Assembly (NCBI RefSeq): GCF_014640335.1
Contig: NZ_BMGT01000003.1
Location: forward strand, 851,149-915,148
DNA length: 64,000 bases
Origin: Edaphobacter dinghuensis
GTDB taxonomy: Bacteria > Acidobacteriota > Terriglobia > Terriglobales > Acidobacteriaceae
Direction: 5' to 3'
Shown: positions 45,067-54,012 of the stretch, in pieces
Position numbering within the stretch: the stretch's first letter is position 1
Layout: each line of letters opens with the position of its first letter
The notes under the pieces: generated by a model
Told to the model about the DNA's origin: nothing
The model's input: only the letters and a program-made list of their open reading frames with translations
The model's database searches: none
Made by a program: the position numbers and the translations under genes

Positions 45067-46122
45067 CTACCGTCCTACGACGAGTACTGTGAAGCTGCCT
45101 GGAACAACGGCAGGGCGAGGGCGGGGATTATCCGCAGTCGCAGCCGGTCGTGGTCCAAACTCTGCCGTCACAAGATAGATGCGGCCTGTTCCAGAATCAA
45201 AGGACATCGTACGCGCGCCCTTTTGCGTGGCGAGATTCTGCAGTACCGGATAGGTATCTTTGCTCGCGTCGACGATCGTCAGCGTGCCGTCGCCATTCGA
45301 TGAGAAGGTAAGCTTGTGTGCCGCGTCGTATGCTGCGGCGTCCGGGCCGTCCCCAATGGCAGGGTTCGCGAGCGTCTTGCCTGTATTGGCATCGGTCACG
45401 GCCATTGTCTTTCCATCGCAAACGGAGAAGAGCCGCCGCCCGGCCTTGTCGATCGCCAGGCCAGATGGGGATTCGCAGTTTGTCAGGGGCCACGTTGCGG
45501 TCAGCGTCTTTGTGTTTGCATCGAGCCGCACAATTGAGTTCTTGCTCTCGATGTTGTCGAAGACGACACCCTTCCCGTCGGCTACAGGAAACTCGGGCTT
45601 GCCGGGAAGCGCAATGGTTGCGACGACTTTCTGGGTTGCCGTATCGATGACGGAGACGTTGCTGCTACGGCCATTGAAGGCCCATACCGTTTTCGTAACC
45701 GGTTCGAATACGATTCCGTCAGGATTCGTTCCGACTGGAATGGATGTTACCTTTTGCAGGCTGGCGCGATCGAAGACGACCACCGTTCCGGCGCGGCCGT
45801 CGCTGATATAGCCATACTTGCCTATGCCGTCGAATGCGACTCCATGAATGCCCTGTAAATCCTGGATACTGCCGACGACCTTTCCGGTGCGCGTATCGAG
45901 AACCTCAACACGGGTTCCGTGCGTTACATAGAGACGGTGCGCGCCGGCATCAGTGGCCAGATAGTCCCAACCGCCCTCGCCGCCAATCGTCCATTTGCTC
46001 TGAACGCGATAAGGCTTCTGCGCAATTGCGGTCATTGGTGCCAGAAGGACGCAGGTAAAGGATGTGGCCAGCGCAACCTTTCCTAAACTTTCAAAGATGC
46101 GGTTAACACTTCTCGATGTCAT
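45067..46122 (-). CDS. Secreted YVTN/YncE-type beta-propeller protein
   Basis: 351 residues. Signal peptide about 1-34 (TAIAQ). Seven repeated blades of the 40-residue YVTN type, for example GKVVGSIQDLQGIHGVAFDGIGKYGYIS, VTSIPVGTNPDGIVFEPVTKTVWAFNG and VSVIDTATQKVVATIALPG. Such propellers act in the periplasm as binding or scaffold proteins; no catalytic site is known for this type. Here it is placed between the sensor kinase and the outer-membrane factor of a regulated efflux operon. A role in sensing or in presenting substrate is possible but inferred only. Confidence 0.92.
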   Translation of the reverse strand: MTSRSVNRIFESLGKVALATSFTCVLLAPMTAIAQKPYRVQSKWTIGGEGGWDYLATDAGAHRLYVTHGTRVEVLDTRTGKVVGSIQDLQGIHGVAFDGIGKYGYISDGRAGTVVVFDRASLQKVTSIPVGTNPDGIVFEPVTKTVWAFNGRSSNVSVIDTATQKVVATIALPGKPEFPVADGKGVVFDNIESKNSIVRLDANTKTLTATWPLTNCESPSGLAIDKAGRRLFSVCDGKTMAVTDANTGKTLANPAIGDGPDAAAYDAAHKLTFSSNGDGTLTIVDASKDTYPVLQNLATQKGARTMSFDSGTGRIYLVTAEFGPRPAATADNPRPRPAVVPGSFTVLVVGR

Positions 46123-46181
46123 AGAAGCTCCAGGAGCTCGGCAGGATCATCTGCCGGCGTGTTTACTATCGCAGCCCTACC

Positions 46182-47597
46182 TTAAGTAACGATGAAGGTA
46201 CTGACAGGGAAGTGAACAGTGACAGTAGTACCACGGCCCAATTCACTGACAATGTCGATATTACCGTGCGCCCTGATGGTGATGGCTTTGCAGATGGCTA
46301 GGCCGAGCCCGGTGCCGCCCGTTTTGCGGCTACGCGAGGGATCGCTGCGGTAGAAGCGGTCGAAAACATGCGGCAGCATCTCCGGTTCAATACCGCTACC
46401 GTCATCTTCTACGCGAATATCCACACTATGGCGTCGAGTCTGCACGACGGCGCGTACTTCCGATCCCTCCGTGCTGTGTTGTAACGCATTCAAGATCAGG
46501 TTGGAGCACAGAAGCTGCAATTGCTCCGCAGCCACGTCTACTACAACAGCGTCGTCGCCGTCGATTGAGATGTGCATGCCTTTTTCCTGCGCTACCGTTG
46601 CGAGCTGTTCTCCTGCCGCGTAGACGCAATCGAGCAATTTCGTCGCATGGGAGACACTCTTTGACTCCTCCTGGCTCTCAACTCTCGCGAGCGTCAGCAT
46701 CTTGGCGACGATCTCCTCCATTCGTTCGCAGTCAGCCTGGCAGCGTTCGAGCCCAGCCTCGTACTCCATCGCTGTTCTGTGCCGCATGGTCAGCAATTGC
46801 ACCGAAGACTTTGCCACGGCAACGGCGGTCTTCAACTCATGGGCGGCATCGCTGACGAACTGATGCTGCTGTTGGAAGGAGCGCTTTAAGCCATGGAGAA
46901 CCGTCTCCAGCGCGCCCGTAAGCGGGGCCAGTTCTTTGATTCCTCTTGCCTGTTCGGAGGGCGCGAACTCCCAGGAGTCTACCGATACTGTTGCTGCCGC
47001 AGCAGCGAGTTGACGCAGAGGCTCCAGGCCGCGATTGAGCAGCCAGAACATCAGCACGCCGCTGATCGCCAGCAGCAACAGGCTTGCCATTGCGTAGAAC
47101 TCTACTGCATCTGTGATGACATCCCACACATGTTCTGTCTCTGACCCATAGATGACGGTAACGTGTCGCGGGATGCCGCCGCCCTTATCGCCGGGATCGA
47201 CGATTCGTACACCATGTACCCGAATGGCGCGATAGTGTCTTCCGTTGATCTTTGCCCTGAAGATGCCGTCATCGTTCATATTCGGCGCGACGTCTCCCGA
47301 ACCTCGCCAATTGCTGGAGCGTCCCAGAACTCGGCCGTTCGCATCGGTGACCTCATAGATGTCCCTGCTCGGAAGACTTCGCTCTGTCCCATCGAGCATC
47401 ACATTGTCTCCCGCGTCTTCTGCATCCTGCACCGCGCCAAGCAGAGAGTACGCTCTTCCGCGCAGCATGATGTCGAATGCATGGAACTGCGTGTGTCGCT
47501 CGTAGGCCAGTGCGAGTCCGGTGATCGCCATTGCAGACAGCAATTCCACCAACAACACTGCGATCACCAGCCTTCGCGTCAGCGAATAGGGCCTCAT
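46182..47597 (-). CDS. Sensor histidine kinase of the efflux operon
   Basis: 471 residues. TM1 about 9-30, a periplasmic domain of about 130 residues, TM2 about 165-187, a HAMP-like linker, then HisKA and HATPase domains. H-box FVSDAAHELKTAVAV with phosphoacceptor H253; the Pro that normally follows HE(L/I)(K/R)T is replaced by Ala258. N-box SNLILNALQHS, G1 VEDDGSGIEPE, F-box FDRFYRSD, G2 GGTGLGLAICK. ATG overlaps the regulator stop (ATGA). It should phosphorylate the OmpR-type regulator encoded upstream. Confidence 0.94.
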   Translation of the reverse strand: MRPYSLTRRLVIAVLLVELLSAMAITGLALAYERHTQFHAFDIMLRGRAYSLLGAVQDAEDAGDNVMLDGTERSLPSRDIYEVTDANGRVLGRSSNWRGSGDVAPNMNDDGIFRAKINGRHYRAIRVHGVRIVDPGDKGGGIPRHVTVIYGSETEHVWDVITDAVEFYAMASLLLLAISGVLMFWLLNRGLEPLRQLAAAAATVSVDSWEFAPSEQARGIKELAPLTGALETVLHGLKRSFQQQHQFVSDAAHELKTAVAVAKSSVQLLTMRHRTAMEYEAGLERCQADCERMEEIVAKMLTLARVESQEESKSVSHATKLLDCVYAAGEQLATVAQEKGMHISIDGDDAVVVDVAAEQLQLLCSNLILNALQHSTEGSEVRAVVQTRRHSVDIRVEDDGSGIEPEMLPHVFDRFYRSDPSRSRKTGGTGLGLAICKAITIRAHGNIDIVSELGRGTTVTVHFPVSTFIVT

Positions 47598-48283
47598 TGG
47601 CTCTCCTGTCGGTCCATTACCATGCGATAGCCGCGCCCGCGAAGCGTCTCGATGCTTGGCTGTTGTGATGCTGCGTCCAGCTTGCGGCGCAAATTCGACA
47701 CATGCGCCTCAATCACGTTGGAGTGGTGCTCCCAGTTGTAGTCGTACAGATGCTCTAACAACTCGCGCTTCGACACGATGACTCGAGGGCGATGAATCAG
47801 ATACTCGAGGATGCGGTACTCCATCGGCGAAAGCTCTACTGCCTTGCCGGAGCGATACACCGTCTGCTCGACCGTATTCAGTTCGAGGTCGGCCAGTCGA
47901 AGCACTGGGCTGGCGACTCCTTTGCCGCGCCGGATCAGCGCTTTGGCGCGCGCGATTAACTCTCCCAGATCGAACGGCTTGCTTAGATAGTCATCGGCGC
48001 CCGCATTCAGAAGCTCGACGATCGAGGTGGCCTCCCCCTTTGCCGTCAGAATCAACACCGAGGTCCGGTCACCCTTCGTGCGAATCTTCTTCAATAGGCT
48101 GAGCCCATCCAGCTTTGGCAGCATCAGGTCCAGCACGATCAGGTCATAGCATTGGTTGCCCGCAAGATCCAGTCCGATTAAGCCGTCTTCGGCGTAATCG
48201 ACCGCGAACCCCGGCCCATCGCGTAGTGCGGTGGCCACATTTTCCGCCAGCCGCCTCTCATCCTCTATTAACAAAACTCGCAT
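47594..48283 (-). CDS. OmpR/PhoB-family response regulator
   Basis: 229 residues from the ATG at 48283. Receiver domain with LIEDE acidic pair, D52 in LIVLDLMLPK, ILTAKG and Lys in YLSKPFD. A winged-helix output domain follows: VELSPMEYRILEYLIHR, EHHSNVIEAHVSNLRRKLD and IETLRGRGYRMV. The longer frame starting with TTG at 48307 adds a non-family N-terminus. It heads the run regulator > kinase > propeller > OMF > MFP > RND and should control the efflux genes. Confidence 0.95.
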   Translation of the reverse strand: MRVLLIEDERRLAENVATALRDGPGFAVDYAEDGLIGLDLAGNQCYDLIVLDLMLPKLDGLSLLKKIRTKGDRTSVLILTAKGEATSIVELLNAGADDYLSKPFDLGELIARAKALIRRGKGVASPVLRLADLELNTVEQTVYRSGKAVELSPMEYRILEYLIHRPRVIVSKRELLEHLYDYNWEHHSNVIEAHVSNLRRKLDAASQQPSIETLRGRGYRMVMDRQESQ

Positions 48284-48464
48284 GCGAGCATCATTCCACC
48301 ATCGCAAACTTAAGCAAAGCTGAAGCTCCCGATGTAACTCTGTACACCGAACTTCATCTCACCAAACAGGGAACCGCTCCGTCTTAGTCTTCGTACACAT
48401 ATAAAGTGTTCGTGGCCAGTCCACGAGACGCGATAGACTCGATACGCCGTAGCACAGGAGCCCC

Positions 48465-49229
48465 ATGCAGAATCGCATCCTCGGCACCACCATGCCAGTC
48501 CTTGAGTTTTCACTAGGCCCCAACGACGCCATCATCTCCGAGGCCGGCGAACTCTCCTGGATGTCCGCCTCCATCCAGATGACGACCCATACTCAGCACG
48601 CTGGCGGTGGCGGATTCTTCGGTGCCATTCGCCGTGTCGCTGGCGGCGGCTCGCTCTTTATGACCGAATATCGCGCTATCGGGGCAACGGGTGAGATCGC
48701 CTTTGCTACTCGCGTCCCTGGCCATATCCTTCCGGTTGAGGTCGCAGCAGGGCATGAATACATGGTCCATCGCCACGGCTTCCTCTGCGCTACATCGCAG
48801 ATCGAACTTGGCGTCGGCTTTCAGCAATCGCTAGGCGCAGGAATCTTCGGCGGCGATGGCTTTTTGCTACAAAGAATCAGCGGGCAGGGGACGGCATGGC
48901 TCGAACTTTCGGGCGAAGTCATCCTCAAGGAGCTTGCTGTAGGAGAGACCATTCGAGTGCATCCTGGCCATGTTGGCGCGTTCCAGTCGTCGGTCGGTTT
49001 TCAGATTCAGCGAGTCCCCGGCATCAAAAATATGATCTTCGGTGGCGACGGCGTCTTTCTCGCCGCTCTCACCGGTCCTGGCAAAATTTGGCTGCAGACA
49101 CTGCCTATCTCCAAGCTCGCCCATCAGCTTATGGAGTACATGCCAGCCCAGCGCGGAGAACAGGCCACAGAAGGCGGCGTTGTCGGTGGTATCGTCGGCT
49201 CCATTCTCGGTGGAATGGGCAATCGCTAA
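48465..49229 (+). CDS. AIM24-family (TIGR00266) protein
   Basis: 254 residues. Strong aggag 5 nt before the ATG. The AIM24 pattern is clear: MPVLEFSLGPNDAIISEAGELSWM, GGFFGAIRRVAGGGSLFMTEY, GQGTAWLELSGEVILKEL, and GKIWLQTLPISKLAHQL, ending in a Gly-rich tail (GGVVGGIVGSILGGMG). The fold is a trimeric beta-prism-like barrel. Function in bacteria is unknown. Divergent from the efflux regulator operon. Confidence 0.92.
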   Translation: MQNRILGTTMPVLEFSLGPNDAIISEAGELSWMSASIQMTTHTQHAGGGGFFGAIRRVAGGGSLFMTEYRAIGATGEIAFATRVPGHILPVEVAAGHEYMVHRHGFLCATSQIELGVGFQQSLGAGIFGGDGFLLQRISGQGTAWLELSGEVILKELAVGETIRVHPGHVGAFQSSVGFQIQRVPGIKNMIFGGDGVFLAALTGPGKIWLQTLPISKLAHQLMEYMPAQRGEQATEGGVVGGIVGSILGGMGNR

Positions 49230-49237
49230 ATGGTCAG

Positions 49238-49675
49238 TTAGGACGCTTGCTTATTACCTCGTGCCATCCAGGCATCCACCGACCATCCGTTATATTGCAG
49301 TAAAAGCAGGAGCACGAAGTACACCAGCGCGTAGGTCAATTGCAGCCCTGCCGCTGGCCAGTCCTGTACCAGCGCGGAACCGAACGTCAGCACCATGATC
49401 AGCAGGCTTCCCGCAACCAGCGTGGCTCTCGTCCGCAGGCCGATCAGCAGCAACAATCCGAGAAGTGCCTCAATCGCAGGCAGCACCATGCCGAACGACC
49501 ATATGCTCCACACCGGTAGTGGGGCGTGCGCGAACTGGCCTACGAGCTTCGACGCAAACACTCCCGGCCCAATCAGCATGCGGCTGATGCCATGCATCAG
49601 CAGGTTCAACCCCACCACAATTCGTAGCAAGGCATACGCCAATTGTTGATCGCCGTTCTCCAATGCAGCTTCCAT
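49238..49675 (-). CDS. DoxX-family membrane protein
   Basis: 145 residues, four transmembrane helices: LLRIVVGLNLLMHGISRM, WSFGMVLPAIEALLGLLLLIG, ATLVAGSLLIMVLTFGSAL and LTYALVYFVLLLLL. Pattern and length fit the DoxX/DoxD-like family. The start is ambiguous: GGAGG lies just before two ATGs (49678, 49675), and another ATG is at 49699. I give the one with the better spacing. Convergent with AIM24, divergent from the ABC ATPase. Confidence 0.82.
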   Translation of the reverse strand: MEAALENGDQQLAYALLRIVVGLNLLMHGISRMLIGPGVFASKLVGQFAHAPLPVWSIWSFGMVLPAIEALLGLLLLIGLRTRATLVAGSLLIMVLTFGSALVQDWPAAGLQLTYALVYFVLLLLLQYNGWSVDAWMARGNKQAS

Positions 49676-49716
49676 CATTCCTCCATCGTGCAAAAACATC
49701 TATCCTTAAAGATAAG

Positions 49717-50493
49717 ATGCCACCTTTTCTTGAACTGACACACGTTAACGTAGCGCGCGGCAACAACATGGTGCTCCACGACATCAACCTCAGCGTCAAC
49801 ACGGGGGAGCACATCGCCATCCTCGGCCCCAACGGCTGCGGCAAGTCCACCCTCATCAAGACCATCACCTGTGAGTGTTATCCCATTGTTCAGCCCGAGA
49901 CCGGCGTCAATATCTTCGGGCGCAGCCGCTGGGATCTGACCGAGCTGAAGAAGCGGCTCGGTGTCGTCTCCGCCGAGCTCCCCGGCAAGCCCACGCTGCA
50001 CACCACCGGCCGCGATGCTGTTCTTACCGGCTTTTTTTCGAGCAGCACTCTTTGGCCCAACCTTACTGTTACCGCCGCTATGCGTGAACGTGCTGATGAG
50101 GTGCTCGAACAGATCGACGCTGTCAATCTCGTCAACAAGCCTGTAGGCGAGATGTCCGCAGGCCAGCAGCGCCGCATCATGATTGGCCGCGCCCTTGTCG
50201 GTTCTTCGCAGATGCTTCTTCTCGACGAACCCTCCAATGCGCTCGATATCAGCGCCCAGCGCGAGCTTCGCAACCTTCTTCGCAAGCTGGCACAGCAGGG
50301 AACCGGCATTCTTCTTATCACGCACCATATCGCCGACATCATTCCCGAGATTGATCGCATCCTTCTGTTGCGTGATGGCCGCATCATCGGAGACGGCCCC
50401 AAATCCAAGCTGCTCACCGCGCCAACGCTCAGCGATCTCTTTCAGACAGAAGTTGAGCTTACGCAAAGAGACGGTTTCCACCACGCGTGGTAA
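49717..50493 (+). CDS. Lone ABC ATP-binding protein
   Basis: 258 residues. Walker A GPNGCGKSTL, Q-loop-like VSAELPGKP, signature MSAGQQRRIMIGRAL (SAGQQ in place of the usual SGGQ), Walker B LLLDEPSNALD, and H-loop LITHHIADI. It is closest to ModF/iron-siderophore-type ATPases that often occur without a permease. No permease gene is next to it, so the partner is elsewhere or it acts in another way. The start at 49717 gives MPPFLELTHVNVARG, a normal NBD N-terminus; the longer frame overlaps the divergent DoxX gene. Confidence 0.88.
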   Translation: MPPFLELTHVNVARGNNMVLHDINLSVNTGEHIAILGPNGCGKSTLIKTITCECYPIVQPETGVNIFGRSRWDLTELKKRLGVVSAELPGKPTLHTTGRDAVLTGFFSSSTLWPNLTVTAAMRERADEVLEQIDAVNLVNKPVGEMSAGQQRRIMIGRALVGSSQMLLLDEPSNALDISAQRELRNLLRKLAQQGTGILLITHHIADIIPEIDRILLLRDGRIIGDGPKSKLLTAPTLSDLFQTEVELTQRDGFHHAW

Positions 50494-50553
50494 ACAGCAT
50501 CTCATTGATTTGTTATGCTTACCGCACGAAAAGCGCTGTGATGGAGGTATCGG

Positions 50554-51309
50554 TTGAACCAGAACAGAGGAAGCGGAGCAGCCCACGCTTTTGCTGCACT
50601 GATGCTCATTCTTGCAGTGGGCATCGTGCATGCGCAGACAATGGTCAACCGGGTCTCCTTCACCGGCACGGTAGGGCAGAGCCGAATCGGCATGACGCTG
50701 CTAATTAATACTGCGGGAAGTGTCGTTGGTGGCCACTACTTCTACGCAAAGTATCTTAAAGACATTCCTCTCAAAGCTGGCACGCAAGGCTCGGGGATCA
50801 TTCTCTTTGAACCGGAGGGCGGCCAGTTCGCGCTGCGGTTTAAAGGCAATGGCAGCGAGGCAGGCAAGCCGCTCAACTTCGAGAACAGCGTCGGCATGGA
50901 AGGCCGATGGATGAAGAACGATAGTTCTTATCCGGTCTCTCTGCAGATGGAGCAAAGCTCGCAGGCTCCCACGAACGCTCGTTGGTATCAGGACGTCACC
51001 AGCGAAAGCGATGCAGCCTTCGAGGCCCGCGTGCAGAATTTCTACAAGGCTGTCCTCGTCGGGGACCGTGCCGCTGCTGCCCGCTACGTCGATTTTCCTC
51101 TGCGCATCAATCGCAATGGCAAAAGCCGCATGGTCAACACCGCAGCCTTGCTATCCGCCCAGTGGAATCAGATCTTCACCCCTGCATGCGTTGATGCGTT
51201 CAAGGCTGGCATACCGCATGACCTGTTTGTTCGCAACGGACAGGCTATGCTCGGGGACGGCGTAGCCTGGTTTGGCCCCAAAGGCGCGCAGGCGATTAAT
51301 ATTCCCTGA
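50554..51309 (+). CDS. Secreted protein of unknown function
   Basis: 251 residues. TTG start with ggagg 7 nt upstream. Signal peptide about 1-27 (GIVHAQ). The first half is beta-rich (VSFTGTVGQSRIGMTLLINTAGSVVGGHYFY); the C-terminal half has the helix FEARVQNFYKAVLVGDRAAAARYVDFPL, which resembles an NTF2-like or DUF-type fold. No family named. 60 bp after the ABC ATPase on the same strand, and 108 bp before the PQQ-like propeller gene. Confidence 0.8.
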   Translation: MNQNRGSGAAHAFAALMLILAVGIVHAQTMVNRVSFTGTVGQSRIGMTLLINTAGSVVGGHYFYAKYLKDIPLKAGTQGSGIILFEPEGGQFALRFKGNGSEAGKPLNFENSVGMEGRWMKNDSSYPVSLQMEQSSQAPTNARWYQDVTSESDAAFEARVQNFYKAVLVGDRAAAARYVDFPLRINRNGKSRMVNTAALLSAQWNQIFTPACVDAFKAGIPHDLFVRNGQAMLGDGVAWFGPKGAQAINIP

Positions 51310-51417
51310 TAAATCAATCAGGTTTAGGTATGTAGTAAACTATACAAATAGTAGCGGCACGACTATTTTCAGCTTGGCTCATGGAATCGGCAGTCTTCTG
51401 TGAAATGCGAGGTGACG

Positions 51418-53010
51418 ATGAGACTGGTCGGATGCAAAATGCTCAACAGTTGCTGCGTCGTTGCGGTCTTTGCTCTTGGACTGGCTGCGAAGGCACAGAT
51501 GACGACGGCGCAGTATGACAATGCGCGCACGGGCGCAAACCTGAACGAAACCAAGCTGACGCCGCGAAACGTCAATTCGCAACAGTTTGGAAAGCTCTTC
51601 ACGCTGAAGGTGGACGGAGATATCTACACGCAGCCGCTCTTCCTTGCAGGCGTGGAGATTCCGGGGAAGGGAAGGCACGATGTCGTGTTCGTCGCGACGG
51701 AGCACGACAGCGTGTACGCGTTCGATGCCTACGGCAAGCCCTCTACGCCGCTATGGCAGGTATCTTTTCTGAAAGATGAAGAGACCACCATTCCGATGAG
51801 TGATGTTGCATGTCCTTTCATCGCGCCTGAGGTGGGGATCACATCGACTCCAGTGATCGATGCGAAGACTGGAACGCTCTACGTTCTTGCCCGAACGAAG
51901 CAGGGGCACGTCTTCGTCGGCAATGTGTACCATCAGCGACTCCACGCTCTTGCCGTTACCACCGGGGCGGAGAAGTTTGGCGGCCCGGTGGAGATACGAG
52001 CCACTGCACATGGAACCGGAACCGGCAGCTCGGATGGCACGGTGAAGTTTGAGCCTTTGCGAGAGAATCCTCGGGCTGCTTTGCTGCTCGCAAATAACAC
52101 CGTATATCTCTCCTGGGCGTCTTCCTGCGATGTCGGGCCTTATCACGGTTGGGTGATGGCATATGGGGCTCAGAGCCTGAAGCAAAAAGCTACCTTCATT
52201 ACTTCACCGGATGCCGATGACAGCGGCATCTGGGCGAGCGATACCGGACCGGCTGCTGATAAGGAGGGCAACGTTTTCGTCGCGACCGGTAACGGAAAGT
52301 TCGATGCCGCGAAGGGTGGCCGCGATTATGGGGACACTCTTTTGAAGCTGAACTTTAATGTCAGCAGCGCCAGGCCTGCCGACTATTTTGCTCCGTTCAA
52401 CGTGGATGAGTTGGATGCGAACGATGGCGACCTGGGTTCAGGCGGCCCGATGCTTTTGCCCGATCAGTCCGGTCCGCATCTGCATCTTGCCGTTGTCGGC
52501 GGTAAGGCTCCACTGATCTATGTGGTGGACCGCGATCATATGGGGCACTACCAGCCAGGCAGCAACAGCCACGCTGTGCAGACCATTAAAACCGTCGGCG
52601 GTATCTATGGATCGATGGCATACTGGAATCACAACGTCTATGTGTTGAGCAGTGGCGATTCGTTGCGAGACTTCGCGGTCAAGGATGGGAAGCTTTCACT
52701 TAAAGGGGCCAGCAGCTTCCAGTTCGAAGACCACGCGGCCACGCCTACCGTCTCCGCCAATCGCGACAAGGACGGTATCGTATGGGTGATGAGTTCCAAG
52801 GGCTGGAATTCAGGAGACAGGACAGCGGTCCTTTATGCGGCGGACGCCTCGAACGTTGCCCATGAACTTTACAACAGCAATCAGAATGCCGCCCGCGACC
52901 GCGCTGGTGCCGCTCTCCGCTTCAATGTTCCCACTATTGTGAACGGCCACGTCTATGTCGGCGCAAAGCGAGAGGTGGATGTCTACGGTCTGCTTCCGGG
53001 GAAGCGGTAA
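51418..53010 (+). CDS. Secreted PQQ-like beta-propeller protein
   Basis: 530 residues from the ATG at 51418, which has a gagg 6 nt upstream. Signal peptide about 1-26 (LAAKAQ). A propeller of quinoprotein type: QYDNARTGANLNETKLTPRNV (typical opening), DIYTQPLFLAGVEIPGKG, YAFDAYGK, GITSTPVIDAKTGTLYVLAR, DSGIWASDTGPAADKEGNVFVATGNG and VYVGAKREVDVYGLL. Many homologues carry such repeats without bound PQQ. A catalytic Asp or disulfide ring of alcohol dehydrogenases is not evident, so enzymatic activity is doubtful. Confidence 0.88.
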   Translation: MRLVGCKMLNSCCVVAVFALGLAAKAQMTTAQYDNARTGANLNETKLTPRNVNSQQFGKLFTLKVDGDIYTQPLFLAGVEIPGKGRHDVVFVATEHDSVYAFDAYGKPSTPLWQVSFLKDEETTIPMSDVACPFIAPEVGITSTPVIDAKTGTLYVLARTKQGHVFVGNVYHQRLHALAVTTGAEKFGGPVEIRATAHGTGTGSSDGTVKFEPLRENPRAALLLANNTVYLSWASSCDVGPYHGWVMAYGAQSLKQKATFITSPDADDSGIWASDTGPAADKEGNVFVATGNGKFDAAKGGRDYGDTLLKLNFNVSSARPADYFAPFNVDELDANDGDLGSGGPMLLPDQSGPHLHLAVVGGKAPLIYVVDRDHMGHYQPGSNSHAVQTIKTVGGIYGSMAYWNHNVYVLSSGDSLRDFAVKDGKLSLKGASSFQFEDHAATPTVSANRDKDGIVWVMSSKGWNSGDRTAVLYAADASNVAHELYNSNQNAARDRAGAALRFNVPTIVNGHVYVGAKREVDVYGLLPGKR

Positions 53011-53030
53011 AGCGTCTTTTACATATCAAG

Positions 53031-53837
53031 CTATGGACGGGTTAGCCTTGCAGCATCGGCGAGGCTCAGGTGTTGCGGGACGATGTGGATCGCCGTGCGG
53101 GTCGTTTCCTGGTCGCGGGTGATGCTTTTCAGAAGAAGGATGCGAGCGTCGACGTGGACGCTGATGTGCACGCTCTTCCAGTTCTGCGGATCCACCTGCG
53201 CCCGTTCCAACTCGAAGTGACCTCCACTATTTACCTTGCCCAGCAAGCCGAATCCGAACTCAACCGGCTGTGTGATTCTGGCTTCGAGCTTGCATAGCCG
53301 GTCTTCAGGCTCTTTGATGGAGACTGTGCCTTCGAGTACATGGATGACGCGCTCTTCGTAAGTTGAAGGTTGAAAGGCAGGGTTGGGTCGAAATGAAAAT
53401 CGAGTGCACGCGTTCTCTTCGCCAGCAGACGAGATGAGAAACGCCTTGGGCAAAATTTCGAGCAGTTGGGTTGCTTTTACCTCGTCGTCGTAGTGGTTTG
53501 CATTCAGCTTGCGGAAGGCTTCGGGGTGGGCAACGATGCCTTCGATGCGCTGCTCCTCCGCCTGCGTCTGCGCAGGGGTCAAAGACCGTCCATCTACCGA
53601 CAGTAGACGTCGCAACACGCCGTCGTCGGTCTCTACTGCTTTTTCCTTCCAGAGATGACCGCCCGTCCTGCTGGAGCGTTCCTCCGAGATATACGTGAAA
53701 TGGTGCTCCTGTGCCCGTGCAGCCTTTTCATTCGCGGCCATCTGTACCACGACATGATCCTGCTGGGCTCTTGCCGGCATGGATGCCAGAGCAAAGCCAG
53801 CGATACCGAGGGCAGCCCAGGGAACACAGTGCAACAT
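53031..53837 (-). CDS. Secreted protein of unknown function
   Basis: 268 residues. Signal peptide about 1-25 (MPARA). A helical segment (QMAANEKAARAQEHHFTYISEERS) is followed by a beta-rich region (GGHLWKEKAVETDDGVLRRLLSVDG, then ACTRFSFRPNPAF and VIHVLEGTVSIKEPEDRLCKLEARITQPVEFGFGLLGKVNSGGHF). This resembles lipoprotein-carrier-like (LolA/LppX-type) curved beta sheets in pattern, but I cannot confirm homology. Convergent with the PQQ-like propeller gene at 20 bp distance. Confidence 0.8.
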   Translation of the reverse strand: MLHCVPWAALGIAGFALASMPARAQQDHVVVQMAANEKAARAQEHHFTYISEERSSRTGGHLWKEKAVETDDGVLRRLLSVDGRSLTPAQTQAEEQRIEGIVAHPEAFRKLNANHYDDEVKATQLLEILPKAFLISSAGEENACTRFSFRPNPAFQPSTYEERVIHVLEGTVSIKEPEDRLCKLEARITQPVEFGFGLLGKVNSGGHFELERAQVDPQNWKSVHISVHVDARILLLKSITRDQETTRTAIHIVPQHLSLADAARLTRP

Positions 53838-54012
53838 TAAACGGGATACGTAATATCTTTGAAATTCGGGTATGGATACACCTCTTGACTACACACTTCC
53901 ATGATCAAGTGAGTTGCTTAAGACATCCTTAAGAAACGATCACACGATGTTGCGAATCCAATCGCCTTGGATGAGTTCAGTATGCCAGAAGAGAATCCCG
54001 AGCGCAGCGAGC

